Shown one piece after another: positions 15,701 through 22,947 of a DNA stretch of 64,000 nucleotides. The translations under genes were made by a program, and so were the position numbers. The stretch is from positions 62,001 through 126,000 of the forward strand of contig CAZPHC010000004.1 in assembly GCA_964586155.1 (NCBI GenBank). The letters run 5' to 3'. The stretch is from SXNM01 sp964586155 (lineage in GTDB: Bacteria; Myxococcota_A; UBA9042). How positions within the stretch are numbered: position 1 is the stretch's first letter; every line of letters starts with the position of its first letter. The notes below the pieces were generated by a model. The model was not told where the DNA came from. It saw only the letters and a program-made list of their open reading frames with translations, and ran no database searches.

Positions 15701-17335
15701 CCAGGCGCGCCGGCCGAGCAGGCTGGCGACGGCAACGAAACCGCGCTCGACGCCGGCGTAGGCGCGGTCGAAGGCCGCGAAGGCGGACCGCTGGGCGCGC
15801 GCAAGCGCGGATTGCGAGCGCGGGGCGTCGTGTGGCGGCAGCAGCAGCGCCGACAGCGCTGGCGTCAGCGTCAGCGCGACGAAGCCCGACAGGAAGATCG
15901 CCACAGCCATGGTCAGGCCGAACTGGCGATAGAAGACGCCGGCCGGGCCGGAGAGGAAGGCGAGCGGCACGAACACCGAGCCCATGACCAGCGTGATGGC
16001 GATGATCGCCGGTGTCAGCTCGCGCATCGTCGCTTCGGACGCGGGGCCAGGCGAGAGGCGGTCGTGGTGGATCTTATGGTGGACAGCCTCGACGATGACG
16101 ATCGCGTTGTCGACGACGATGCCAATCGCCAAGACCAAGGCGAAGAGCGTGATCAGGTTGAGCGAGAAGCCGAAGAGTTGGACAAAGAGCAGCGTGCCGA
16201 TGAGCGACACCGGCACGGCCAAGATCGGCACGAGCGTGGTGCGCGCGCTCTGCAAGAACAGCAGCACGACCAACGCGACCAGCAGGAAGGCCTCGAGCAG
16301 CGTGCGCACGACCTCGAACACTGCAGCATCGAGGAATCGACTGACATCAAAGCTGGTGTCGACGCGCATCCCCGGCAGAAACACTTCGGCTTCGAGCGTC
16401 ACCAGGCGCTGGCGGACCGCTTCGATGACCGCAGCCGCGTTGCTGCCCGGGAGCTGCTTGAGCAAGATCGACGCCGCCGGCTTGCCGTTGAATTTCGCCT
16501 CGACGTCGAAGTAGGAGGTGCCGAACTCGATGTCAGCGACGTCGCCGAGCCGGACCAACGCGCCGTCGGCGCCGGCGCGCAGGGGTAGCGCGCGATACTC
16601 GGCCTCGCTGTTGAATTTGCCGCGATAGGTCAGCGTGTACTGGAGGGGCGTCGCGCCTTTGTCGCTGTTGTCACCGACTTTTCCGGGCGCCGCCTCGACG
16701 TTGCTGGCTTCGATGGCTTCGATGACCTCGTCGGTCGACAGACCCAAGCGCGCGAGCTTCTCCGGCCGCAACCAGACGCGCATCGCGTACTCTTTGGCGC
16801 CCATGATGTCAGCGAAACCCACGCCGGGGATGCGCTTGAGCTCGGCGAGGATGTTGATATCGGCGAAGTTGTAGAGGAATTTCTCATCGTGCTCCGGCGC
16901 GCTGCTGTGCAGCGACAGGTAGAGCAAGATCGCGTTCTCCTCCTTCTTGATCTTGACGCCGTTGCGGATGACCTCGGGCGGCAGCCGGCCCATGACCTCG
17001 TTGACCCGGTTCTGCACGTTGATGGCCGCAACGTCTGGGTCCGTGCCGGTCTCGAACAAGATCTGAACGACGCCGACGCCGTCGTTGCCGGCGTCGCTGC
17101 TCATGTACTTCATCCCCGGGACGCCGTTGATGGCGCGCTCGAGCGGTACGACCGCCGCCCTCGTCACTGTCTCGGCGTTGGCGCCGGTGTACTCGACCGT
17201 GACGTTGACCTCGGGCGGCGCGATTTGCGGGAACAGCGCCATGGGCAGGCGCAGCAGCGCCAGCAAGCCGAGGATCGAGAGCGAAATGGAGAGCACCGAC
17301 GCCAGCACGGGGCGGCGCACGAAGAGCGCAGCCAT
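12758..17335 (-). CDS. Fused RND efflux pump and NodT-type outer-membrane factor
   Basis: One uninterrupted 1525-aa chain carries two normally separate parts of a tripartite efflux system. Residues 1 to about 1037 are an AcrB/MexB-type (HAE1) RND transporter: N-terminal TM1 (VLASVLSISLSILGLLALLR), the two large periplasmic loops, GIVVDNAIVIVEAV in TM4 with the proton-relay Asp, and 12 membrane segments ending GTLLGIVVIPPLYVSV. After a short basic RRQRG comes a new hydrophobic stretch with a lipobox (LLTLALLGC, Cys1059), then 467 residues of a complete TolC/NodT-family channel (about 1059-1525). By the positive-inside rule TM12 ends in the cytoplasm, so this extra segment would return the chain to the periplasm. 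The gene follows the adaptor gene after three bases. Substrate unknown. Confidence 0.9.
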   Translation of the reverse strand: MAALFVRRPVLASVLSISLSILGLLALLRLPMALFPQIAPPEVNVTVEYTGANAETVTRAAVVPLERAINGVPGMKYMSSDAGNDGVGVVQILFETGTDPDVAAINVQNRVNEVMGRLPPEVIRNGVKIKKEENAILLYLSLHSSAPEHDEKFLYNFADINILAELKRIPGVGFADIMGAKEYAMRVWLRPEKLARLGLSTDEVIEAIEASNVEAAPGKVGDNSDKGATPLQYTLTYRGKFNSEAEYRALPLRAGADGALVRLGDVADIEFGTSYFDVEAKFNGKPAASILLKQLPGSNAAAVIEAVRQRLVTLEAEVFLPGMRVDTSFDVSRFLDAAVFEVVRTLLEAFLLVALVVLLFLQSARTTLVPILAVPVSLIGTLLFVQLFGFSLNLITLFALVLAIGIVVDNAIVIVEAVHHKIHHDRLSPGPASEATMRELTPAIIAITLVMGSVFVPLAFLSGPAGVFYRQFGLTMAVAIFLSGFVALTLTPALSALLLPPHDAPRSQSALARAQRSAFAAFDRAYAGVERGFVAVASLLGRRAWLGWLAILACVVGTAAVAARVPSGFIPVEDQGMFYVSVTLPPGATLERTKEAVAAIRAIAQGLEAVESVATLAGANILSDGTGATYGTCIVNLVPWKERSRSVDAVIAELEAKVGHIQAADIEAFPPPSIPGYGNASGFEARLLDKTGRDDLTETGAVLERFVAALQARPEIASAFSIFNANYPQIALNVDYDRAARLGVDVEDAMSTLQTLVGSEYVSNFIRFGQMYKVMLQAPPESRATPEQLLLLQVRSRGGDLVPLSAFITLDRTYGVDQATRYNMYPSAELNGEGAPGVSSGRVLAVVQEVADATLPRGFAIDWAGISLDEVQAGNQGVVVGAIALLFVFLVLAAQYESFTLPLVVLLSLPPGVLGAFALLKVAGLENNIFTHIALVVLIGLLGKNAILIVEFAEHRRREGVPALAAVVEATRLRLRPVLMTSLAFVAGLVPLALSSGAGAVANRTIGVATIGGMVLGTLLGIVVIPPLYVSVRRQRGASSGAVPAAAAVALLTLALLGCAPALTPPQVRAIELPTRFQRAEPAALGDAVDPPEPPTASALGWRQLFANPQLASLIDIGLSQSFDLQLAAQRVATARAAILAAAGVRLPTLEAGIEPTVRKFGTYTMDGAGNATTDIRPGLPVPVVLPDLFVGVRASWEADLWGKLRDGQSAAVARADAAAFTVTLLATQLIADVATAYFELLAQDQTLDVLDRALAQQRQALEWARLQKRSGRVTELAVRQFEVRVLQTRALRQELVQQQRALEIGLNLRIGRLPQPISRSAAAWHSAPADAIALGVPSDLLRARPDIRAAEAEVRAAHLDLRAARAAFYPTLSITASFGAQAFSPAYLLSTPASIAFGAGAGLFAPLVNRRAIAAAFAGAGAAEVEAMVRYQATVLTAFVEVQAALLQLEQAGARLALHDERKRAAEAMITASQALFLAGRASSLEVLNAQEAILEAELDLIASRRDQLVATVQLYRALGRPSG

Positions 17336-17338
17336 GGT

Positions 17339-18550
17339 CTATACGCCTCGGTGAGCTGAGGTGCCCTGGTGATGTTGTGTCGCGCCGGCGGCGCCATGCA
17401 CCTGCGCGGGCGTGACGTCGATGCGCTGGCCTTCGCGCAGCTTGTGTACGCCCTCGACGACGAAGCGCTCATCGTCGCGCAGGCCTGCGGTGACGACGTA
17501 GTCGCCGTCGACGCGGTGCGCCACCGTGATCTTGCGCGCAGTGACGACGCTGTCGTCGCCGACGATGAAGACGTAAACGTCGCCCTGGACCTCGAAGGTG
17601 CTCGCCTGTGGCACGAGCAGCGCCCGGGGCAGCGGGCGATCGAGGACGACCTTGGCCGCGCTGCCGTGGCGCAGGCGCCGGTCGGCGTTGGCGAAGCGGG
17701 CGCGGACGGTGAGCGTGCCCGTGGTGCTGTCGACCTCCGCGGCGATGGCGTCGACGCCGCCCCGCGTCGGATAGAGGCTGCCGTCCGCCAGCCGCAGCCC
17801 GACTTGGTCGCTAGCGCGCTCGACGGAGGTGCCGAGCAGCTCGGCCTCCGGTAGCTGGTAATACGCGAGCACTTCGCGTGTGTCGGTCAGGGTCGTCAGC
17901 AGATCGCCCTCGGCGACCGCGCTGCCCTGGCGCAGCGGCAGGCGGTGGATGACGCCATCGAAGGGCGCGCGGATGTGGGCGAGGTCGAGCGTGACCTCAG
18001 CGAGAGCGACCGCCGCCTTGGCCTCTTCGACGCGGGCGCGCGCGCTCTGCACTTTGGCGGTCGCCAGCGCCACCTCCGCCTCCGAGACGACGCCGCCGCG
18101 CTGGAGCGTGCGGGTGTTCTGCGCCTCGAGCTGCACCGCCCTGACCTCGGCCTCGGCACCCTGCACCGCCGCGCGGGCGACGGCGAGCTCGCGCTCCAGG
18201 ACCTTGGCGTTGACGGTGAACAGGAGTTGGCCCGCCTGCACCGCCTGTCCCTCATCGACCTCGACCTCTTCGAGCAGGCCAGCGATCCGCGCCCGCAGCT
18301 CGGCGCGACGGCCCGCGCGCAGCTCCGCGACCAGTTCGCGACGAAGCGTGACGTCGCTGACCACTGGCTTGCGCACCGCGAAGGGCCGCAGGGCCACCTT
18401 CGAGGCGATGACGTCGCTCGGGCTGCCTTCGGCGTCGCCGCAGCCCAAGGGCGTCGCCGCTAGTAGACAGGCGAGCGCGCCCGCCGCCCGTCGCCAGCCG
18501 CCGCGCTCGCTTTGCCCGCTGGCAGTCCACCCTCTCGTTTCACCTCGCAT
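17339..18550 (-). CDS. RND efflux periplasmic adaptor (membrane fusion protein) lipoprotein
   Basis: A 403-aa HlyD/AcrA-family adaptor that bridges the RND pump and the outer-membrane channel. The start at 18550 has GGGAG at good spacing. A signal peptide ends in lipobox ATPLGC, so the protein is anchored to the inner membrane by lipid. Then come the biotinyl-lipoyl half-motifs (RARIAGLLEEVEVDEGQ and HIRAPFDGVIHRLPLRQG) flanking a helical hairpin (about residues 130-200), a beta-barrel with TLTVRARFANADRRLRHG, and a membrane-proximal domain. It is the first gene of the operon, three bases before the fused pump-channel gene. A sigma-54-type promoter lies about 85 bases upstream, and the divergent sensor kinase/NtrC pair is the obvious controller. 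Confidence 0.9.
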   Translation of the reverse strand: MRGETRGWTASGQSERGGWRRAAGALACLLAATPLGCGDAEGSPSDVIASKVALRPFAVRKPVVSDVTLRRELVAELRAGRRAELRARIAGLLEEVEVDEGQAVQAGQLLFTVNAKVLERELAVARAAVQGAEAEVRAVQLEAQNTRTLQRGGVVSEAEVALATAKVQSARARVEEAKAAVALAEVTLDLAHIRAPFDGVIHRLPLRQGSAVAEGDLLTTLTDTREVLAYYQLPEAELLGTSVERASDQVGLRLADGSLYPTRGGVDAIAAEVDSTTGTLTVRARFANADRRLRHGSAAKVVLDRPLPRALLVPQASTFEVQGDVYVFIVGDDSVVTARKITVAHRVDGDYVVTAGLRDDERFVVEGVHKLREGQRIDVTPAQVHGAAGATQHHQGTSAHRGV

Positions 18551-18632
18551 GATCGCTCCCTTGGCGCGGCGGTCTCGCGACGGCTCTAGCGCCCGCCGTT
18601 CGACCCTGCGCCGGACGTTGCTGAGCGACAAC

Positions 18633-18647
18633 GCATGGATCGTGCCA
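18633..18647 (-). promoter_or_regulatory. Sigma-54 (-24/-12) promoter of the efflux operon
   Basis: Reading the minus strand, TGGCACG is followed by four bases and ATGC. The GG (18646-18645) and GC (18634-18633) doublets are exactly 10 bases apart, as RpoN promoters require, and the -24 element matches consensus fully. Transcription would start near 18621, about 70 bases before the adaptor ATG. The divergently encoded NtrC-type activator makes a sigma-54 promoter here expected. Confidence 0.7.
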
Positions 18648-18782
18648 GGGCGCCTAGGATTCCTCGTCGTAAGGCGCAACGGCTCAGATGCGCTGGTGAA
18701 TTTGTTGCCAAGTCTGGCGCGCTCGCTGCAGCCTTGCCTGTAGCGCTTATGTCGCATACACTACACAAGCGCCACAGCCGAC

Positions 18783-18797
18783 GTGGCAGTTTGCCAC
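18783..18797. promoter_or_regulatory. Dyad GTGGCA-GTT-TGCCAC, likely activator (UAS) site
   Basis: A perfect 6-bp inverted repeat with a 3-base centre, about 140 bases upstream of the sigma-54 promoter on the minus strand, the normal distance for an NtrC-family enhancer site. It also lies 25-40 bases ahead of the kinase gene, so binding could autoregulate the kinase/regulator pair. Confidence 0.5.
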
Positions 18798-18821
18798 AGT
18801 CTACAGCGCAAGGAGCGAGCT

Positions 18822-20342
18822 TTGGCTGCGATGCGCGCCACCACGCGGCTGACCTTGGTGCTCGGCGCCACCGGGCTGTTGCTCTTTGGTGTCTTCGGCG
18901 TTGTCACGCTGCGCAGCGAGGCACAAGACGCGCACCGCGCCGTGGTGCGCGAGCTCGACCTGCTCGGCCGCAGTCTGCAAGTCGCGGTCGAGAACGCGCT
19001 GCGCGATCGCCAGATCGACGACATCCAAGAGACGCTCGATCGCCTCGAGACCATCGACCCGGGCGTCGACATCTACGTCGCCGATAGCACCGCCGAACTG
19101 CACGCCGCCTCCATCGGCGCCGCGCCGGGCGACGCCGAGGCGATGGCGGCGCTGCGCGCGGCCATGATCACCGGCGTCGTCGTCCTGCACCAGGGCCAGA
19201 TGCCGAGGCAGCGCCTTCTGCTCGGCTTGCCGCTGCGCACCGACGACGGCCGCTTGGTCGGCGCCCTCGCCGTCTCGCGCCCCACCGACGACGTCGCGCG
19301 CGAGATCGCCACGTTGACGCGGCAGATTTGGCTCTTGGTGGCCGTTTTTGCCGTCGTCGTCGCCGCCATCGGCCACGCCGCCGGGCATTGGCTCATCGGC
19401 CGCCCATTGGCGCGCATGGCCGACGCCATGGCGGTCCTCGACGAGGACCGCGCCTTGCACACCCGCTTCGCCCCCGGCGGCGGAAGCGAGATCCGCCGTC
19501 TCGGCGCCGCCTTTGTCGCCATGCTCGAGCGGCTGCGCAGCGCCCGCGTCCGCCTCGACCAGCAGCAGGACGAGCGCCGGGCGGTCGAGCGCGGGCTGGT
19601 TCGGGCCGACAAGCTCATCACCATCGGCCAGCTCTCGGCCGGGTTGGCGCACGAGATCGGCTCGCCGCTGCAGATCCTGGCTGGGCGTGCCCGCGGCCTG
19701 CGCGCCAAGGCCGATGATCCGGCCGAGGTGATGCGGATCGCCGACATCCTCGTCACCCAGGCCGAGCGTATCGGCCGCATCGTCGACGCGCTGCTGGCGA
19801 CGACGCGGCGACGCCCGGCCCAGCCGCAGCGGGTCGCGGTCGCCGCCCCGCTGGAGCGGGTGCTGGAGCTTGTCGCGGCGCAGGCGCGGCGCCGCGGCGT
19901 GCGCATCGAATACACAGACCGCAGTAACGGCGCCGAGGTCCTCGCCGATCCCGACCACCTACAGCAGATCGCCCTCAACCTGCTCGGCAACGCGCTCAAC
20001 TTCTGTCCGCGCGGCCAGGGCGGCGGCGACGGCGGCGGCACCGTCGCGCTCAGCCTGTCGCGCCGCGTCCTTGGCGAGGAGCGTGGCCCGCTCCGCCAAG
20101 GCCAGAGCGTCGTCGCGCTGCGCGTCCGCGACGACGGGCCCGGCGTCGATCCAGCGCTGCGCGAGCGCATCTTCGAGCCCTTCTTCTCGACCCGCGTCGA
20201 GGCCGGCGGCACGGGACTCGGCCTCGCCGTCGCTCGTGCCCTCGCCGCCGAGCACGGCGGCGTCGTCGATCTGGTCGAGAGCGATGGCGGCTCTGGCGCC
20301 ACCTTCGAGCTCCTGCTGCCCGTGGTCGCGGAGGCGACATGA
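18822..20342 (+). CDS. Membrane sensor histidine kinase (NtrB/ZraS-like)
   Basis: A 506-aa two-TM sensor: TM1 (LTLVLGATGLLLFGVFGVVTL), a periplasmic sensing loop of about 135 residues, TM2 (IWLLVAVFAVVVAAIGHAAG), a HAMP-like linker, the H-box LSAGLAHEIGSPLQILAG with phospho-acceptor His277, and a full ATPase domain with NLLGNALNF (N-box), DDGPGV and GTGLGLAVARAL. The start is ambiguous: AAGGAG at 18810-18815 is six bases before an in-frame TTG (18822) but fifteen before the ATG at 18831, and a GTG exists at 18783. I favour the TTG. The regulator gene overlaps its stop (ATGA). It presumably senses an envelope stress or an efflux substrate. Confidence 0.85.
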   Translation: MAAMRATTRLTLVLGATGLLLFGVFGVVTLRSEAQDAHRAVVRELDLLGRSLQVAVENALRDRQIDDIQETLDRLETIDPGVDIYVADSTAELHAASIGAAPGDAEAMAALRAAMITGVVVLHQGQMPRQRLLLGLPLRTDDGRLVGALAVSRPTDDVAREIATLTRQIWLLVAVFAVVVAAIGHAAGHWLIGRPLARMADAMAVLDEDRALHTRFAPGGGSEIRRLGAAFVAMLERLRSARVRLDQQQDERRAVERGLVRADKLITIGQLSAGLAHEIGSPLQILAGRARGLRAKADDPAEVMRIADILVTQAERIGRIVDALLATTRRRPAQPQRVAVAAPLERVLELVAAQARRRGVRIEYTDRSNGAEVLADPDHLQQIALNLLGNALNFCPRGQGGGDGGGTVALSLSRRVLGEERGPLRQGQSVVALRVRDDGPGVDPALRERIFEPFFSTRVEAGGTGLGLAVARALAAEHGGVVDLVESDGGSGATFELLLPVVAEAT

Positions 20343-21748
20343 GCGCCACGCCGCGCGCCCGCGTGCTGTGCATCGACGACGACGCCGGGGTCGTCGCCTG
20401 GCTGGTCGAGGAGCTCTGCGACGCCGGGCTCGGCGCCTGTGGCGCGACCGATCCGCTCGCCGCGCTAGCCCGCGCCGTCGCAGAAGACTTCGACGTCATC
20501 GTCTCCGACGTCGAGATGCCCGGCCTGCGCGGCATCGACCTGGTGGCGCGACTACGGGTCCAGGCGCCGCGGACGATGTGCATCCTCATCACCGGCTTTG
20601 GCTCCATCGACCTGGCGGTGGCGGCGATGCAGGCCGGCGCGGTCGATTTTGTCGCCAAGCCCTTCGCCATCGAGGTGCTGATCCGCGCCATCGAGCGCGC
20701 CGTCGGCGACCGCGTCCTGCGCAGCGAGATCAAACGCCTGCGTCGCCGCCTCGCCGGCCCTGGCCCCTCCGAGCTGGTGGCCGAGAGCGCGGCGATGCGC
20801 CAGGTGCTCGACGTCGCCGCGCGCGCCGCCCGCAGCCACGTGCCAGTGCTGCTGCAGGGCGAGAGCGGCGTCGGCAAGGGCGAGGTGGCGCGCTGGCTGC
20901 ACGCGCGCAGCCCGCGCGCCTCACGCCCTTTTGTCGCCCTCAACTGCGCCGCGCTGCCGACGACGCTGCTCGAGGCCGAGCTTTTCGGCGTCCGCCGTGG
21001 CGCCTACACTGACGCGCGCGAGGATCGCGACGGCCTGTTCCAAGCCGCTGACGGCGGTACGCTCTTCCTCGACGAAATCGGTGAGCTGCCGGTCGAGGCC
21101 CAGGCCAAGCTGCTGACGGCGCTGGAGACCGGCCGGGTCCGCCCGCTCGGCGGCGCCGCCGAGGTGCAGGTCGACGTCCGCATCGTCACCGCCACCAACC
21201 GTGACCTCCCTGCGCTCTGCCAGGCGCAGCGCTTTCGCGACGACCTCTACTGGCGGCTGGCGGTGGTGCGGCTGGTGCTGCCGCCGCTGCGCGAGCGCCC
21301 CGAGGACATCGAGGCCTTGGTCGACGTCTTCGTCGAGCGCGCCGCCCTGCGCGCCGGCCGTGAGGTCCTCGGCGTCGACACCGCCGCCCGCGCCGCCCTG
21401 CTCTCGGCGCGCTGGCCCGGCAACGTCCGAGAGCTGCACAACACCATCGAGCGCGCGGTGGCGCTCTGCGACGGCGAGGTGCTGCGGCTGGTCGACCTCG
21501 ACCCCTTTGGCGAACTGCGGCCGCGGCCAGCGCTGCGGCACGAGGCAAAGGTGATGGTCGAGGGAGCGCCCGATGCGGTGGCGCTCGGGCAGCTCCTGGC
21601 AAAGCGCTGGACGCTGGCGGAGTTGGAGGATGCCTATGTGCGCCAGGCGCTGTCCGCGCTCGACGGCAACAAGTCCGAGGCGGCGCGTTTGCTCGGCATC
21701 GACCGCAGGACGCTCTACCGCAAGCTGGCGAGCGAGGGCGAGGGCTAG
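20339..21748 (+). CDS. NtrC-family sigma-54 response regulator
   Basis: A 469-aa activator with receiver domain (DDD at 14-16, phospho-acceptor Asp57 in IVSDVEMPG, KPF near 108), AAA+ domain with Walker A GESGVGKG (174-181), Walker B GGTLFLDEIGELP, the arginine-finger region RFRDDLYWRLAVVRL, and a Fis-type helix-turn-helix (NKSEAARLLGIDRRTLYRK) at the end. The sigma-54 contact loop, normally GAFTGA, reads GAYTDA (221-226): the essential Thr is kept but Gly is replaced by Asp. It is cotranscribed with the kinase and diverges from the RND operon, whose promoter fits sigma-54, so it is most likely that operon's activator. Confidence 0.9.
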   Translation: MSATPRARVLCIDDDAGVVAWLVEELCDAGLGACGATDPLAALARAVAEDFDVIVSDVEMPGLRGIDLVARLRVQAPRTMCILITGFGSIDLAVAAMQAGAVDFVAKPFAIEVLIRAIERAVGDRVLRSEIKRLRRRLAGPGPSELVAESAAMRQVLDVAARAARSHVPVLLQGESGVGKGEVARWLHARSPRASRPFVALNCAALPTTLLEAELFGVRRGAYTDAREDRDGLFQAADGGTLFLDEIGELPVEAQAKLLTALETGRVRPLGGAAEVQVDVRIVTATNRDLPALCQAQRFRDDLYWRLAVVRLVLPPLRERPEDIEALVDVFVERAALRAGREVLGVDTAARAALLSARWPGNVRELHNTIERAVALCDGEVLRLVDLDPFGELRPRPALRHEAKVMVEGAPDAVALGQLLAKRWTLAELEDAYVRQALSALDGNKSEAARLLGIDRRTLYRKLASEGEG

Positions 21749-22074
21749 GTGCCGTCGCCCGCAGCGGCGACGCGACCGGCTTGGGCAGCGCCTTGGCCGT
21801 GCTGACCGCTTGGTCGATGAGCTGCGCTTCGGGCCCGGCGACCGCCAAGTGGCGACCTCCGGCTGGGCGCGAATGACCGAGGTCCCCAAGTCCGACCACG
21901 ACAGGTCCAACCTCGCGCTCAGGCGCGACCGGCCGGATGCGGCGGCCCCGAACCAACGCCGCGGGCATCGCTGAGCTCCAAGGCGGCCAGCGAGTCGCGC
22001 CTGGATCTCCTAGTCAATTTGGTATCTTGTTCGTCGCCTAGATCGAACCCCGCCGGAGTCGCCGTGAGCGGCCG
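21749..22074. other. Convergent intergenic region, 326 bases
   Basis: Space between the 3' ends of the response regulator (plus) and the last gene of the nine-gene minus operon. Apart from the hairpin just after the regulator's stop I see no gene. A minus-strand frame through 21750-21960 reads in places like protein (GPEAQLIDQAVSTAKALPKP) but has no plausible start or stop context, so I leave it unassigned. A small AT-rich patch lies at 22015-22030. Confidence 0.5.
21753..21772 (+). terminator. Hairpin after the response-regulator gene
   Basis: CGTCGCC (21753-21759) pairs with GGCGACG (21766-21772) around a six-base loop, starting four bases after the TAG stop. The stem is all strong pairs but no T-run follows, so termination is only possible, not shown. 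Confidence 0.35.
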
Positions 22075-22947
22075 TCAACACGCGGCCACGAGCGACGCGT
22101 CGGCCATACACAGGGCCGCGACGAGCGCCTCGGGCGCCTCGAGGTGCACGGCGTGGCCGCAGCCATCGAGCGTGACGTGGCGGGCGGCGGTCTGGCGTGG
22201 GTCGGGCTGGCGCGCCTCCGCGTCGCGCCCTGCGCCGCTCGCGCTCCAGGCCGCGAGCAGGTCCGCGTAGCCGGTGTCGAGCGCGCCGGCCACGGTCAGC
22301 AGCGTCGGCGGTGCCCCGGGCGATGGCGGTGATCGAGCAGCCGACGCCCGATCCAGGGCAGCCACCAGCGCGGCCGCCTCGCCGCGCGGCTGGTCCCCGA
22401 GCGATAGGCGCTCCAGGCAACGCGCCGCGCCCTCGACGTCGACGTGGCCGCGGGCGGTGACGGCGGCCTCCAGGCCGACGCGCGCGACCCAAGGAGCGAA
22501 CAGCGGCGCCTGGTACCAGCTGCGCAAGAAGGCCTCGGCGCCGACGGCGCGCAGGGCAGCAGCGCGTTGGCCATCGAGCCGCCAGCGTGCGCGCCGGCCC
22601 TCCGCGTCGTCCTCGGCCAGGCCCGGATGGGCGCTGACCAGCACCAGCCCGGCGCAGCGCTCCGGCGCCGCCCGCGCCATCGCCATCGCCAAGCGCCCGC
22701 CCATCGAGTAGCCGACCAGGCGCCAGCGCCGGTCGCCGGGCAGTTGCCGCCAGAGCTGCGCTGCGGCCTCGGCGAAAGCCGCCCCAGCCTCCAGCGCCAG
22801 GGCGGGTTGGCCGCCATGCCCTGGCAGCGCGATGGCCCGCTGGGGGCCGCCGCGGCGCACGCCCCAGGCCGCGACGCAGGGGTCCCAATCCGTTGGATCA
22901 CCAAACAACCCATGAATCCAGGCGATGCCGATGGTGTCGTCATGCAT
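22075..22947 (-). CDS. Alpha/beta hydrolase, MenH-like
   Basis: A 290-aa single-domain alpha/beta hydrolase. The oxyanion motif HGLFGDPTDW is near residue 12, the nucleophile is Ser81 in GYSMGGRLAM, and the catalytic His is about 265 in GCGHAVHL. The GYSMGG elbow and short N-terminus resemble MenH (SHCHC synthase), but no other menaquinone gene is present, so a menaquinone role is unlikely. It is the last gene of the nine-gene MoxR/vWA operon, and its ATG lies inside the end of the radical SAM gene (8-base overlap). In that setting it could be a thioesterase or ester hydrolase that releases or edits an activated acyl intermediate made by the PaaK-like proteins; that is inference. Confidence 0.8.
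   Translation of the reverse strand: MHDDTIGIAWIHGLFGDPTDWDPCVAAWGVRRGGPQRAIALPGHGGQPALALEAGAAFAEAAAQLWRQLPGDRRWRLVGYSMGGRLAMAMARAAPERCAGLVLVSAHPGLAEDDAEGRRARWRLDGQRAAALRAVGAEAFLRSWYQAPLFAPWVARVGLEAAVTARGHVDVEGAARCLERLSLGDQPRGEAAALVAALDRASAARSPPSPGAPPTLLTVAGALDTGYADLLAAWSASGAGRDAEARQPDPRQTAARHVTLDGCGHAVHLEAPEALVAALCMADASLVAAC

Noticed and set aside
21186..21968. Minus-strand frame with some protein-like text in the space after the response regulator
   Set aside because: Most of it is antisense to the AAA+ regulator and it lacks a start context.
22075..22947. Menaquinone biosynthesis (MenH) as the function of the hydrolase
   Set aside because: No other men gene in the window and the gene is locked into the MoxR/vWA operon; the family resemblance alone is not enough.
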